Assembly (NCBI RefSeq): GCF_036867195.1
Contig: NZ_JBAJII010000001.1
Coordinates: 1,612,001-1,676,000, forward strand
From: Arthrobacter sp. Soc17.1.1.1
Lineage (GTDB): Bacteria; Actinomycetota; Actinomycetes; Actinomycetales; Micrococcaceae
Reading direction: 5' to 3'
DNA: 64,000 bases
Positions 53,656 to 62,534 of this stretch are shown here, in pieces. The notes beneath the pieces were generated by a model. That model was not told the DNA's origin. It did not search any database and saw only the letters and a list, made by a program, of their open reading frames with translations. The position numbers and the translations under genes are program-made. Every line of letters starts with the position of its first letter. Within the stretch, counting starts at the first letter, position 1.

Positions 53656-53867
53656 TCAGGAAGGAACCAGCGACTGACCAGCAGGGACGCTCCGAGCACT
53701 CCTGTGCGCGGAAGGCGGCAAGAGCGCGCCGATGCCATGAAGGCTACTGAGGGACGCGTACCTCGTGCACGAGTACCACCTACCCCACCCAGCCAGGCAG
53801 CTACCCGCGTTTCTCGTGCGTGATGGTGCGAAGGAAGGTCGGGGCAGAGTTCCGGGCCGACGCCGGG

Positions 53868-54251
53868 TCAGCCGAGATGGCTCACCTGGTCTTCGATGGC
53901 CACGGTGCCCTGGACAGTGGTGTTCCCGGTGTGTGAGGTGGTGACCGTCTCGATGAGGACGATGTGTACTTCCTCCTTCGCTACAGGGTTGTGCCGGACA
54001 CCGCGTGGTACGACGTGGAACTGGCCCGGGCCCAGTTCCACGTCGTCCTGTCCTTCGATCTCGATCCGCAGGTGTCCTGAGATCACGAGGAACATCTCGT
54101 CCTCGTCGTCGTGGGCGTGCCAGACGAGTTCTCCGAGGAGCTTGGCGACCTTGATGTACTGGTCGTTGACCTGCCCCACGACTCGTGGGGTCCAATGCTT
54201 CACGACGTGCTCGAGCTCGCCGGCGATGTCTGTCGTTGATAGTCGTGTCAT
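53868..54251 (-). CDS. cupin domain protein
   Basis: A 127-residue single-domain cupin. Motif 1 is visible as WHAHDDEDEMFLVISGHLRIEIEG (H-x-H-x4-E) and motif 2 as GPGQFHVVPRGVRHNPVA, giving a complete metal site. Small cupins of this type act as isomerases, dioxygenases or binding proteins; no specific role is visible. It lies 36 bp downstream of an SDR gene on the same strand and may be cotranscribed with it. Confidence 0.8.
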   Translation of the reverse strand: MTRLSTTDIAGELEHVVKHWTPRVVGQVNDQYIKVAKLLGELVWHAHDDEDEMFLVISGHLRIEIEGQDDVELGPGQFHVVPRGVRHNPVAKEEVHIVLIETVTTSHTGNTTVQGTVAIEDQVSHLG

Positions 54252-54287
54252 GGCACCAGTCTTCCCTGAGTGCTCCTCGAGCAGGAG

Positions 54288-55175
54288 TCAGAGGGCGAAG
54301 GCAAGGTCCGCTCCAACCACTTTGTTCGTCTCGTCCCACAGATCGCGGGCGAGGTTCTCGTTGCGGGCTGTCCGGGATGGCCGGCGGATCGTCGGGTATC
54401 CCTTGATGCTCGCCAGACCATCGGGGCCGACATAGGACCCGCCGGGGACGTCCTGTGTTGCCGCGTACAGCGTGGGCAGGGCGCCCTGCTCGACGGTGTT
54501 CAGCAGCGGCCCGAGGTAGTTGATGCGGCCGGTCAGTCCGCCGGCGTGCGAAGCGAGGCTGGTCCGGGCGATTCCCGGGTGGGCTGTGATGGAACGAACG
54601 GGACTGTTCACGGCCGTCAGGCGCCGCTGGAGTTCGCTGGAGAACAGGACGACGGCGAGTTTGGAATCCGCGTAAGCGGCCAGGTCGTCGTACTTCCGTG
54701 TCTTCCACGCCAGGTCATCGAGGCGGACGTGCCCGGTGCGGTGAAGCTGGGACGACAGGGAAACGACCCGGTCGGTGATGTGGGGCAGAAGAGTCCTGGT
54801 GAGGGCAAATGCGCCGAAGTAATTCGTCGCCATCTGCAACTCGAGCCCGTCACGGGTGTGAGCGAGGGGGACCTGCATGATGCCGGCGTTGTTGATCAGT
54901 ACGTCGATCGGGTCGGACCAGTTCCACCCGAACTCGCGGACAGACCCCAGATCCGCCACATCCAGGTGGCGGATCTCGATCTGCCCCTTCGTGGGCCCCA
55001 TGCCGCGGAGGATGTCCGCTGCTTTCTGTTCATTGCGGACCGCCATGACCACATGCGCGCCGGCGCGAGCAAGCTCCCGTGTCGTCACTTCGCCGAGACC
55101 TGCCGTGGCCCCTGTCACGACGATCGTCCTCCCGGTCAGGTCCGGCAGATCCGCCGTCGTCCATCGAGTACTCAT
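54288..55175 (-). CDS. short-chain dehydrogenase/reductase (retinol dehydrogenase-like)
   Basis: A 295-residue Rossmann oxidoreductase. The NADP loop is TGATAGLG (about 21-28), the NNAG motif is in VLINNAGIMQ, the catalytic serine in VSLSSQLH, and Y-x3-K in AYADSKLAVV. The long C-terminal part is typical of the RDH/WWOX-like group. It is divergent from an MmyB-like regulator gene, a pairing seen often in actinobacteria, where the regulator controls the SDR. Confidence 0.88.
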   Translation of the reverse strand: MSTRWTTADLPDLTGRTIVVTGATAGLGEVTTRELARAGAHVVMAVRNEQKAADILRGMGPTKGQIEIRHLDVADLGSVREFGWNWSDPIDVLINNAGIMQVPLAHTRDGLELQMATNYFGAFALTRTLLPHITDRVVSLSSQLHRTGHVRLDDLAWKTRKYDDLAAYADSKLAVVLFSSELQRRLTAVNSPVRSITAHPGIARTSLASHAGGLTGRINYLGPLLNTVEQGALPTLYAATQDVPGGSYVGPDGLASIKGYPTIRRPSRTARNENLARDLWDETNKVVGADLAFAL

Positions 55176-55339
55176 TGCTCGCTCTTCTCTTCGTCCGTGC
55201 CCGGATCGGGTTGGTGGTCAGGTGACGTCGGGTAACGCTACGGAGATGGTCGGGCCCGAGGAAGGGCCCGTTGATCCTCTGACTACCAGGCAGGGGCTGG
55301 GCAGTGGCTGACGTAGGACGCGTGCTGGAAACTACTCGT

Positions 55340-56197
55340 ATGGAGAGAACCGCGCTGGCCGATTTCCTGCGTTCCAGGCGGGAGAAGCTCCAACCCGAGG
55401 ACGTCGGCCTGGCCAGGGGTGAGCGGCGTCGAACGCCGGGGCTCCGCCGGGAGGAACTCGCAGCACTGACCGGAATGTCCGCTGACTACTACTCACGGAT
55501 GGAGCGCGGTCACAGCCCGAGACCATCGGAGCAGATGCTCGCCGCCCTCGCCCGTGGCCTGCGCTTGTCCCTGGAGGACCGCGACTACCTGTTCCGCCTG
55601 GTGGGCTACGACACCCAGCGGCGTGTACGCCGCACAGACCACGTGGACGTTGGACTGATGCGCGTCGTGGACAGACTCACCGACACCCCTGCCGCCGTCC
55701 TCAACTCCCTGGGCGAGACACTGTTCCAAACCCAGCCGGGGCTGGCGCTCCTGGGCGACCATCGGGCTCACCACGGACTGGCCCGCAGCGTCGTCTACCG
55801 GTGGTTCACCGACACCGGTGAGCGGAACCTGTACCCGCCTGAGGACCACCCCAAGCACTCACGGGTCCTCGCCTCTCAGCTGCGGCAGGTCCTGACCCGA
55901 GAAGGCCCCCGATCCCGTGCAGCCGACATCGCCGACGCCTTACGGGACAGCAGCACCGAGTTCGCAGAAGTATGGGCGGAGCACCCGGTGGGATGGCGTT
56001 ACAGCGAACACAAACGCCTCCTCCACCCCGATCTGGGAGAGCTGACCGTCCACTGCCAGAGCCTCCTGGACCCCGAACAGACCCAGACCCTGCTCGTCTT
56101 CACGGCAACCCCGGGCACCGAGAGCCACAACAAGCTCCAGCTGCTCTCCGTCATCGGAACGCAAGACCTGAGCCCCTCCGACGGTGACAGCGTATGA
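55340..56197 (+). CDS. XRE family regulator with MmyB-like ligand domain
   Basis: About 285 residues. The HTH lies at about 5-80 (LADFLRSRREKLQPEDVG...RRRTPGLRREELAALTGMSADYYSRMERG), a signature of the MmyB family. The C-terminal 180 residues match the MmyB-like ligand-binding part (VLNSLGETLFQTQPGLALLG and ending LLVFTATPGTESHNKLQLLSVIGTQ), which binds fatty-acid-like ligands in relatives. I favour ATG 55340 at the conserved N-terminus; a GTG 12 codons upstream is possible. It is divergent from the SDR gene. Confidence 0.82.
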   Translation: MERTALADFLRSRREKLQPEDVGLARGERRRTPGLRREELAALTGMSADYYSRMERGHSPRPSEQMLAALARGLRLSLEDRDYLFRLVGYDTQRRVRRTDHVDVGLMRVVDRLTDTPAAVLNSLGETLFQTQPGLALLGDHRAHHGLARSVVYRWFTDTGERNLYPPEDHPKHSRVLASQLRQVLTREGPRSRAADIADALRDSSTEFAEVWAEHPVGWRYSEHKRLLHPDLGELTVHCQSLLDPEQTQTLLVFTATPGTESHNKLQLLSVIGTQDLSPSDGDSV

Positions 56198-56374
56198 GGC
56201 GTTTCCGTCAGTAGACGGGGCTGATCGTTGAAGCGGTGTCGAGCGATCCGGAGGCACAGGATGCACCAACAATCACCCGATCGACGATCGATCGACCGGA
56301 CTTCGCTTCTGTGTCGGACATGCCGCTGGTTGAATGGAGCCCGAGGCTTGAATGACCAACTCAGGGGATGTGGC

Positions 56375-56983
56375 ATGACACGAATTACCAGTGGAGCCGG
56401 CGAGGTCTGGGATCGGGGAAGGTGGCGGAATCCGCCCGTGCGTGCCGTCGCTGAGGGGCAGACTCTGCGGGTGACCGCAGCTGAGAACAGTGACGCCTGG
56501 AGACACACCTCGTATGGCTTCGTCCATGACAGCGCGCATGCCTTACTGGCTCCGCTGCCCGCCGAGAGTGCGGTGGAGGTTTCATTCCTCCTGGACTACA
56601 CCGAGCAGTTCGACCAGGCGGGGATCTACCTTCACGTATCGGATTCGCTGTGGATCAAAGCCGGTGTGGAGGTATCTGATGGGATCCCTCAGGTTGGGGC
56701 GGTTGTCACACATGGCGCCTCTGACTGGTCGGTGGCACCTGTCCCTGAGTGGATCGACAGGGAGATCACAGTGCGCCTCAGCAGGGCCGGTAACGCCGTC
56801 ACGATCCGGGCCCGCGCCGGGGACGAGCCTTTCCGACTCATCCGTGTCGCCCCTCTGGATGAAACCGTGAGTGCCGAGGGCGGCCCATTCTGCGCCTCTC
56901 CCACTCGGGCTGACCTCACGACCACCTTCACCGGATGGGTTGTCACCGATCCAGATGCGTCGCTGCATCCCGACCACGGCTAG
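56375..56983 (+). CDS. DUF1349 family protein (concanavalin-like fold)
   Basis: A 202-residue beta-sandwich protein: GEVWDRGRWRNPPVRAVAEGQTLRVTAAENSDAWRHTSYGFVHDSAHALLAPLPAESAVEVSFLLDYTEQFDQAGIYLHVSDSLWIKAGVEVSDG is the classic DUF1349/YesU pattern. The family is related to carbohydrate-binding or glucanase folds but is mostly cytosolic and uncharacterised. AGGGG before the ATG at 56375 supports the start, which lies 49 codons inside the open frame. Confidence 0.8.
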   Translation: MTRITSGAGEVWDRGRWRNPPVRAVAEGQTLRVTAAENSDAWRHTSYGFVHDSAHALLAPLPAESAVEVSFLLDYTEQFDQAGIYLHVSDSLWIKAGVEVSDGIPQVGAVVTHGASDWSVAPVPEWIDREITVRLSRAGNAVTIRARAGDEPFRLIRVAPLDETVSAEGGPFCASPTRADLTTTFTGWVVTDPDASLHPDHG

Positions 56984-57264
56984 AGCCGCAACCTCCGCGG
57001 ATCTCCTCCTGGTCGTCGGTGTCCTGGTACCGGCTGTCGTCGTCGTGTTTCCCGGGCCCTGGGGTTGCGGGCCGTCCGGATCGGAGCAGCGAGTGAGTCG
57101 AGTGCTGTGATGAACAGTCGCCCGGCCGACGAGGATATCGAGTACCGGATGGAGGCGCGAATGAGCAGCGCACAACCGGCTGCAATCCCGAACGCGTGGC
57201 GCTCGTCCAGTCAAGCGACCCTGGACGGATCCGTGAACGGGCGCGGATCAGTGTTCGTCCTTGC

Positions 57265-57810
57265 TCACTTCGTGTCATTCCTCATGGCGATCGCACGCCA
57301 CGCTCTGGCTCCGAGGAGGAAGGCAAGGGTGGCGATGACGATGGGGACGACGAGCCAGGCCCAGTCGCTGGTCCAGCCGATGCCGACGGCTTCGGCGGTG
57401 GAGTAGGCGGTGACTTCGATGGTCAGGAATCTGGCGTGGGCTTCGCTGGAGCCGAGGGACTCGACGGCGGCGAGCATTCCGAAGACGTAGGACAGGAACA
57501 CTGTCCAGTAGATCAGGAGTGCTGCGCCGGCGGTGATGATGCCGACGGACCATAGGGGCCTGCGGCGCGTGTCGTCGGCGTACTGCTCAGCGAGTGCTTT
57601 CGGTGATCCGAGGTCCCGGAGGCTGGAGGACATGTCCCGGGGATCACTTACCAAAGACTGCCGGAGGTCTTTCACTGTCGCTCGACGCGCCTTGCCCGGT
57701 AGGACCCCTTCCAGGTGCCAGTCGAGTTTGGTGAGGTACAGGTCGGCCCGTAGTTTCTCGCTGATGGATCGACGACGGGCGGGAGTGGGTTCAAGGATCC
57801 TGTCAGGCAT
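57265..57810 (-). CDS. HAAS signalling domain membrane protein
   Basis: A 181-residue protein. The N-terminal 70 residues form a helical HAAS domain (KLRADLYLTKLDWHLEGVLPGKARRATVKDLRQSLVSDPRDMSSSLRDLGSPKALAEQYAD). Two to three transmembrane helices follow. HAAS proteins are cotranscribed with PadR regulators; here the PadR gene overlaps its start by 8 nt. The pair probably senses membrane or signal stress and modulates PadR. Confidence 0.8.
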   Translation of the reverse strand: MPDRILEPTPARRRSISEKLRADLYLTKLDWHLEGVLPGKARRATVKDLRQSLVSDPRDMSSSLRDLGSPKALAEQYADDTRRRPLWSVGIITAGAALLIYWTVFLSYVFGMLAAVESLGSSEAHARFLTIEVTAYSTAEAVGIGWTSDWAWLVVPIVIATLAFLLGARAWRAIAMRNDTK

Positions 57811-58153
57811 GAGGTGCGTGCTCCTTCTCGGTGGCAGCGTGAACGGCTGTGGCCACGACCTGCCACTGGTCCTTCACTGATGCTCGCGTGGTGTGGCCTG
57901 CTTCTGTCAGGGCGAAGTACTTCCGCGGTGGTCCGTTCGTCGAGGGAACCATGCGGGTGGTCACCAGTCCGTCCCGTTCGAGTCTGCTCAGCAGCGGGTA
58001 CATCAGCCCGGTCGTCACTTCCAGGCCCAGGTCCTCGAGACGCTCGATGAGCTGGTAGCCGTAGGACTCCTCGTCGGCGAGGAGGGTCAGCGTCAGCAGT
58101 GGCAACGCTGCCCTGGTGAGTTGCGCGTCTTGCTGCGCCTTGATTCTCGACAT
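57803..58153 (-). CDS. PadR family transcriptional regulator
   Basis: A 116-residue winged-HTH regulator: LPLLTLTLLADEESYGYQLIERLEDLGLEVTTGLMYPLLSRLERDGLVTTRMVPSTNGPPRKYFALTEAG is the PadR signature, followed by a C-terminal dimerisation helix. It overlaps the HAAS gene downstream. An AT-rich inverted repeat touches its start codon, pointing to autorepression; a leaderless message is possible because no ribosome binding site is seen. Confidence 0.88.
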   Translation of the reverse strand: MSRIKAQQDAQLTRAALPLLTLTLLADEESYGYQLIERLEDLGLEVTTGLMYPLLSRLERDGLVTTRMVPSTNGPPRKYFALTEAGHTTRASVKDQWQVVATAVHAATEKEHAPHA

Positions 58154-58176
58154 AGTAATAATAAAACATTAATACT
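58154..58176. promoter_or_regulatory. AT-rich inverted repeat, probable PadR operator
   Basis: AGTAATAAT, a 5-nt spacer and ATTAATACT form arms matching at 8 of 9 positions, directly against the padR start codon. Such an AT-rich block is striking in this GC-rich DNA. Confidence 0.65.
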
Positions 58177-58309
58177 GAAGAGGCACAAGAGCGGCTGGGA
58201 TCTGCTGTTCACGCTGCCCGTAGGCCGGTCCTTCACCGGGCGAGATGCGGGGCAGCGGGTCTCCAGGTCTCGGTGAAGACCCCGACCGGCGACGGCTCCA
58301 GCGTCGTGG

Positions 58310-59064
58310 TCACCCACACGTGGTGCCGTGGTCACTGGCGGCTCGATGTGTGTGGTCCGATGCGGCTAGAAGTGCGAACAGTGGTGTCGAGGCGATCAGC
58401 AGGTGGCGTGACCGGTGCGTGATGTCCCGGTGGCGAGCAGCAAGGGCCGTGGTGAGCTGCTCGGGGTCCTGCCCCGCCCGTAGGGCCGGGAGTAGTTGCC
58501 GGATGCTGGGAATCGGCTGGCCTACTGCTCGCAGTTGCTGGACGATCCGTACCTCCCTGACCTGCGCGGGGGAGTAGCGCCGGGACCGTCCGGCCCGCGG
58601 TCGGGACGGGCAATGCCTTCCGAGTCCCAGAAGCGGAGTGTCGACGCTCGGATACCCAGGGCCGTTGCGAGCTCTCCGATCGTGAAGGCGTCGTCGTCGC
58701 TGCTTCCCCCGACGGGTTCGTCAGCGATGTGCAGAGCAGCGTCCTGTGCGCGTAGGAGAGACTCCCGCTCCAGACTGAGGTGTTGATGCGCCTCGTCCAG
58801 TGCCGCCAGGGTGTCTGCCTCGTCCTGTGTCTGCAGGTCGCGCAGGAACTGCTTGGCGCTGACTGGACCGAGGGCGACGGCGAGAGGCCGATAGGCACGG
58901 ACGGCCTGCACGTGCAGGAGCTGATACTGCCGGTACCCGGTTGCTGAGCGATGTGCCGGCGGGATGACGCGTTCGCGCTCGAGTTTGCGTATCTGCTGCA
59001 CGGAGTAGTCGGTGAGGCGGGCGACGTCGACGGTGCGCAGCGAAGGGGTGTGCAGAGTTCTCAC
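58310..59064 (-). pseudogene. double-HTH MerR-type regulator, frameshifted
   Basis: The first frame from ATG 59064 gives a MerR HTH (RTVDVARLTDYSVQQIRKLERERVIPPAHRSATGYRQYQ), a long helical linker, and a second MerR HTH beginning DAFTIGELATALGIRASTLRFWDSEGIARPDRGPDG. There the frame drifts into a short junk tail ending at 58522. Near 58,590 another frame resumes exactly what is expected: RRYSPAQVREVRIVQQLRAVGQPIPSIRQLLPALRAGQDPEQ, running to a TGA at 58310. A one-base loss or sequencing error explains this. If real, the gene is broken in its second DNA-binding domain; the divergent DUF6194 gene is its likely target. Confidence 0.7.
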
Positions 59065-59126
59065 CTACCAATGCATCCTGGGCGGGGAGAAACCCGCCAC
59101 AGGGAGTTTAATAGCAGGCTTTAACC

Positions 59127-59591
59127 ATGGATATGTCGACGATCATCGAGATGGTTGGGGAGTGGGAGGGTGCCCTCGTGGTTCGCCCTCTCCCGGGTGA
59201 CAGGACACCGGAGATCGCATGGGGCGATACCTTCTTCTACTACGAACCCGGTCACGTCATGCCGGTGAACCGGCAACCGTTCGCGACGATCGTCACGAAG
59301 GACTATCCCGACGATGATCGGTCGAAGTTGCATCGGGAAGGCCACTACCGGGTCAACATCCACCCGGGGAAGGGTTCGTTCTCGACGTGGACGGCAGACA
59401 ACAGGTCCAGCCCGGACTCGACCGACACCATCTTCGCCCACCCCGTCTACGGGGATGCGGGGTGGCTTGCGGTCGTCAATCCCGGCTCGAGGACATCGGA
59501 CGCCGTGCGGGCCCTCCTGAGGGAGGCTTTCGAGCTGGACCGGGACCGGTACGAGCGTCGCCACCTACCGACGAAGGAAGGCAATGACTAG
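59127..59591 (+). CDS. DUF6194 family protein
   Basis: A 154-residue cytosolic protein. The body (WGDTFFYYEPGHVMPVNRQPFATIVTKDYPDDDRSKLHREGHYRVNIHPGKGSF) and the C-terminal VYGDAGWLAVVNPGSRTSDAVRALLREAFELDRDRYERR fit DUF6194, a family of unknown function often found beside MerR-type regulators. Two Met codons at 59127 and 59133 are possible starts. It is divergent from the frameshifted MerR gene with 62 bp between. Confidence 0.75.
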   Translation: MDMSTIIEMVGEWEGALVVRPLPGDRTPEIAWGDTFFYYEPGHVMPVNRQPFATIVTKDYPDDDRSKLHREGHYRVNIHPGKGSFSTWTADNRSSPDSTDTIFAHPVYGDAGWLAVVNPGSRTSDAVRALLREAFELDRDRYERRHLPTKEGND

Positions 59592-59693
59592 CATCTCCTG
59601 CCCGGGTCGGCCGCGGGAGCTGCGCTTCAGCGGGCTCACCAACGCGCCACGCCGACGCTCCGGCGCGTGGAGCCCTCCAGGAGGCACGTTCTC

Positions 59694-60221
59694 GTGATTC
59701 TTCCCGAACTGCGCGACCCCCGGTTCGTCACGCTCCGTCGTGGAGGCACCCTGACTGACGATGATCATCACCTCCTCGCTCTCTGGGCGGCCCTGTGCGC
59801 CGACCACGTCCTCGGCCTGTTCGAGTCGATCCGGCCCGATGACTCGCGCCCGCGGCTCGCGATCAGTGGAGCCCGGTCATGGGTTGCGGGCGACCTGACG
59901 ATGATGGAGGCTCGCGCCGCCGGAGGGCATGCGATGGCAGCGGCGCGGGATCTCGTAGGAGCTGCACGCTTCGCCGCCTACGCTGCAGGGCAGGCCGGTG
60001 CTGTTGCTCATGTCGCAGCTCATGAACTCGGAGCGGCGGCCTACGCCATCAAGGCCGTACGGGCAGCCGTACCAGGAACCAGGGAACGTGCCGCAGGGCG
60101 GGCGGAACGTGACTGGCAGCGCGACCAGCTGCCTGCCGCGATCCGTGACCTGGTGCTGGATGACCAGCGGTTGCGCAACGACATCTGTTGGCACGTGTTC
60201 GACGACTCCCGCTCGATCTAG
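59694..60221 (+). CDS. Imm-5-like putative immunity protein
   Basis: About 175 residues: LPELRDPRFVTLRRGGTLTDDDHHLLALWAALCADHVLGLFESIRPDDSRPRLAISGARSWVAGD, then an alanine-rich helical array and RDWQRDQLPAAIRDLVLDDQRLRNDICWHVFD. This is the Imm-5-like domain annotated as a putative polymorphic-toxin immunity protein. No toxin gene is adjacent, so it may be an orphan immunity gene or have another role. GTG 59694 has AGGAGG 9 nt upstream and is preferred over a GTG 9 codons earlier. Confidence 0.65.
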   Translation: MILPELRDPRFVTLRRGGTLTDDDHHLLALWAALCADHVLGLFESIRPDDSRPRLAISGARSWVAGDLTMMEARAAGGHAMAAARDLVGAARFAAYAAGQAGAVAHVAAHELGAAAYAIKAVRAAVPGTRERAAGRAERDWQRDQLPAAIRDLVLDDQRLRNDICWHVFDDSRSI

Positions 60222-60943
60222 AGCGCGGCGACCCTGCGGCTCACCCGCGTCGGCGCAACGCGCATGAGGGTCGGAAGCATTCTGGATCCTCCCGGCAGGG
60301 CCATGGGCCGTCGGTGGTCCAGGGCGTCAAGAGTCGCGTCGGCGACGGCCGAGGGAGGAAGCATCCTCCCGGTCGTGCCGGCGTTCATGGGCGTGTCCGT
60401 CGTCGGAGGGAGCACCTCGAGCACATGCGTGCCACGAGGTGCGAGTTGTCTGCGAAGGCCGTCCGCGAAGCCATGGAGCCCCGCTTTGACGGCGCCGTAG
60501 CTCGGGGCCCGGGCAGGCGACACCAGCGCGAACCCCGAGGTGACGAAGACGATCGCCTCCATCCTCGGCCAACGGGAGAGGGTTTCCCCGGTGAGGTGGA
60601 TGGGCGCGCTCAGGTTGAGGTGCACCTCCTCGTCCAGGTTCTGTGTGGCGTGAGCGGCCACGGTGAAATCGCGCTCGACGAAGGTCCCGGCGTTGTTGAC
60701 CAGGATGTCAAGGCGCCCGTACCGCTCCGTCACCGCATCGAGCATGGCCGCGCGCTTCGCCTGATCGGTCACGTCCGCCCGAAGGGCCAGGATGCCAGGG
60801 TGAGCGGAACTCATCCGGTCGAGGGCCGCCTGGGATCGTCCGCAGACCGCTACGGTGTCTCCACGACGCAGGAAGGCCTCTGCGAGAGCGAGACCGATAC
60901 CGGAACTGCCACCGGTGATGAGGACGACTCGTCGGGCGTTCAT
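60218..60943 (-). CDS. short-chain dehydrogenase/reductase (DltE-like)
   Basis: A 241-residue SDR. The cofactor loop is TGGSSGIG (about 10-17), the NNAG motif is in ILVNNAGTFVE, the serine lies in VFVTSGFALV and Y-x3-K in SYGAVKAG. It resembles the short DltE-type oxidoreductases. Its 3' end overlaps the stop of the Imm-5-like gene by 4 bp. It is divergent from an HxlR regulator with nested palindromes between, so HxlR probably controls it. Confidence 0.87.
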   Translation of the reverse strand: MNARRVVLITGGSSGIGLALAEAFLRRGDTVAVCGRSQAALDRMSSAHPGILALRADVTDQAKRAAMLDAVTERYGRLDILVNNAGTFVERDFTVAAHATQNLDEEVHLNLSAPIHLTGETLSRWPRMEAIVFVTSGFALVSPARAPSYGAVKAGLHGFADGLRRQLAPRGTHVLEVLPPTTDTPMNAGTTGRMLPPSAVADATLDALDHRRPMALPGGSRMLPTLMRVAPTRVSRRVAAL

Positions 60944-60962
60944 GATGTATCTCCTTGATCAT

Positions 60963-60990
60963 GGTGGATAGTTGGTATCCACCAGATACC
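60963..60990. promoter_or_regulatory. nested inverted repeats, probable HxlR operator
   Basis: GGTGGATA-N5-TATCCACC (60963-60983) is a perfect 8-bp repeat. Its right half starts a second repeat, GGTATC-N5-GATACC (60974-60990). Both lie between the divergent SDR and hxlR genes. Confidence 0.75.
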
Positions 60991-61032
60991 GACCCTAGGA
61001 CCGGAGACGGAAACCGTCGAGGAGGCACTTTC

Positions 61033-61422
61033 GTGAAACTAGATGACCTACGGGAAACCGCCGACTGCAATCGAGCCACGGAGACGCTGGCCAGGGTCGG
61101 CGACAAGTGGTCGGTCCTGGTCTTCATGCAGTTGGAGGATGAGACGGTGCGCTTCGGAGAGTTGCGACGCAGGATCAGCGGAATATCGCCGAAGATGCTC
61201 GCCTCCACCCTCCGCGGCCTCGAGCGGGAGGGCTTCGTCGTCCGCACCGTGCACCCGACGAAGCCACCGAGCGTCGATTACGCCCTGACCGCTCTGGGTC
61301 GGGAGATGGCAACCCCCATCCGGGCGGTCGGAACCTGGGTGCTGGACAATATCCATCGCATCGAGGACGCGCGTCGACGCTTCGACACCGAGCACGCGGC
61401 ATCGAAGGCACCGGTCCGGTAG
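61033..61422 (+). CDS. HxlR family transcriptional regulator
   Basis: About 129 residues: [86 protein letters not shown] is a complete HxlR winged HTH with the diagnostic GDKWS and Cys near the N-terminus, which may be redox-sensitive. GTG 61033 has GGAGG 7 nt upstream and is preferred to ATGs 72-78 nt earlier, which lie in the operator. It is the last accessory gene before pdxS. Confidence 0.87.
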   Translation: MKLDDLRETADCNRATETLARVGDKWSVLVFMQLEDETVRFGELRRRISGISPKMLASTLRGLEREGFVVRTVHPTKPPSVDYALTALGREMATPIRAVGTWVLDNIHRIEDARRRFDTEHAASKAPVR

Positions 61423-61546
61423 CCGTCCACGGCACAGGCGTGAGGGGCATCGCCGGGGCAGGCCCGCACCACGCCAGCGAGCAGGGCAGGGCCGCCCTGC
61501 GTCGTATCATGGAGGGTCAGCTTTTATCTACCTTGAGGGGCAAATC

Positions 61547-62461
61547 GTGTCCACCGTTGAAGACCGTTCGGCAACCACAGCTCAGACCGGCGGCAACCGG
61601 GTCAAGCGCGGCATGGCCGAGATGCTCAAGGGCGGCGTCATCATGGATGTCGTCACCGCCGAGCAGGCGCGCATCGCCGAGGACGCCGGTGCGGTAGCCG
61701 TCATGGCGCTCGAGAGGGTCCCCGCCGACATCCGCGCCCAGGGCGGCGTGTCCCGCATGAGCGACCCCGACATGATCGACAAGATCATCGAGACCGTCTC
61801 CATCCCGGTGATGGCCAAGGCGCGCATCGGCCACTTCGTCGAGGCGCAGGTGCTGCAGTCCCTCGGAGTCGACTACATCGACGAGTCCGAGGTCCTCACA
61901 CCGGCCGACTTCACCAACCACATCGACAAGTGGAAGTTCACCGTCCCCTTCGTCTGCGGTGCCACCAACCTCGGCGAGGCGCTGAGGCGCATCAATGAGG
62001 GCGCGGCGATGATCCGTTCCAAGGGCGAGGCGGGTACCGGCGACGTCTCGAACGCCACGATGCACATGCGCAAGATCCGCTCGGAGATCAACCGCCTGTC
62101 CTCGATGGCGGAGGACGAGCTGTACGTCGCGGCCAAGGAGCTCCAGGCACCCTACGAGCTCGTGAAGGAGGTGGCCTCCGCCGGTCGCCTGCCCGTGGTC
62201 CTGTTCACCGCGGGCGGTATCGCCACCCCGGCGGACGCCGCCATGATGATGCAGCTCGGCGCGGACGGCGTCTTCGTCGGCTCCGGCATCTTCAAGTCCG
62301 GCAACCCCGCGGAACGCGCGAACGCCATCGTCCAGGCGACCACCTTCCACGACGACCCCGACGTGATCGCCAAGGTGTCCCGCGGTCTCGGCGAGGCCAT
62401 GGTCGGCATCAACGTCGACGAGATCCCGCAGCCCCACCGTCTCGCGGAGCGCGGCTGGTAG
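61547..62461 (+). CDS. pdxS: pyridoxal 5'-phosphate synthase subunit PdxS
   Basis: A 304-residue TIM-barrel enzyme that builds PLP from ribose 5-phosphate, glyceraldehyde 3-phosphate and ammonia supplied by PdxT. Motifs: [19 protein letters not shown], the lysine segment [18 protein letters not shown], and the phosphate loop [19 protein letters not shown] start at 61547 with GAGGGG 8 nt upstream. The glutaminase pdxT normally follows directly in actinobacteria; here a terminator and a GNAT gene follow instead. Confidence 0.96.
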   Translation: MSTVEDRSATTAQTGGNRVKRGMAEMLKGGVIMDVVTAEQARIAEDAGAVAVMALERVPADIRAQGGVSRMSDPDMIDKIIETVSIPVMAKARIGHFVEAQVLQSLGVDYIDESEVLTPADFTNHIDKWKFTVPFVCGATNLGEALRRINEGAAMIRSKGEAGTGDVSNATMHMRKIRSEINRLSSMAEDELYVAAKELQAPYELVKEVASAGRLPVVLFTAGGIATPADAAMMMQLGADGVFVGSGIFKSGNPAERANAIVQATTFHDDPDVIAKVSRGLGEAMVGINVDEIPQPHRLAERGW

Positions 62462-62501
62462 TACCGGAGCGTCGTACCGGAGCGACCGGCTCAGCCGATC
62501 G

Positions 62502-62534
62502 GAGGACCGCAGCCCGCCTCGGGCTGCGGTCCTC
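62502..62534. terminator. intrinsic terminator after pdxS
   Basis: A perfect 14-bp stem (GAGGACCGCAGCCC and its complement) with a 5-nt loop lies 41 nt past the pdxS stop and would end its transcript before any further gene. Confidence 0.85.

Noticed and set aside
57065..57406. Plus-strand open frame opposite the HAAS gene
   Set aside because: It overlaps the well-supported HAAS gene on the other strand, and its content looks like an antisense translation.
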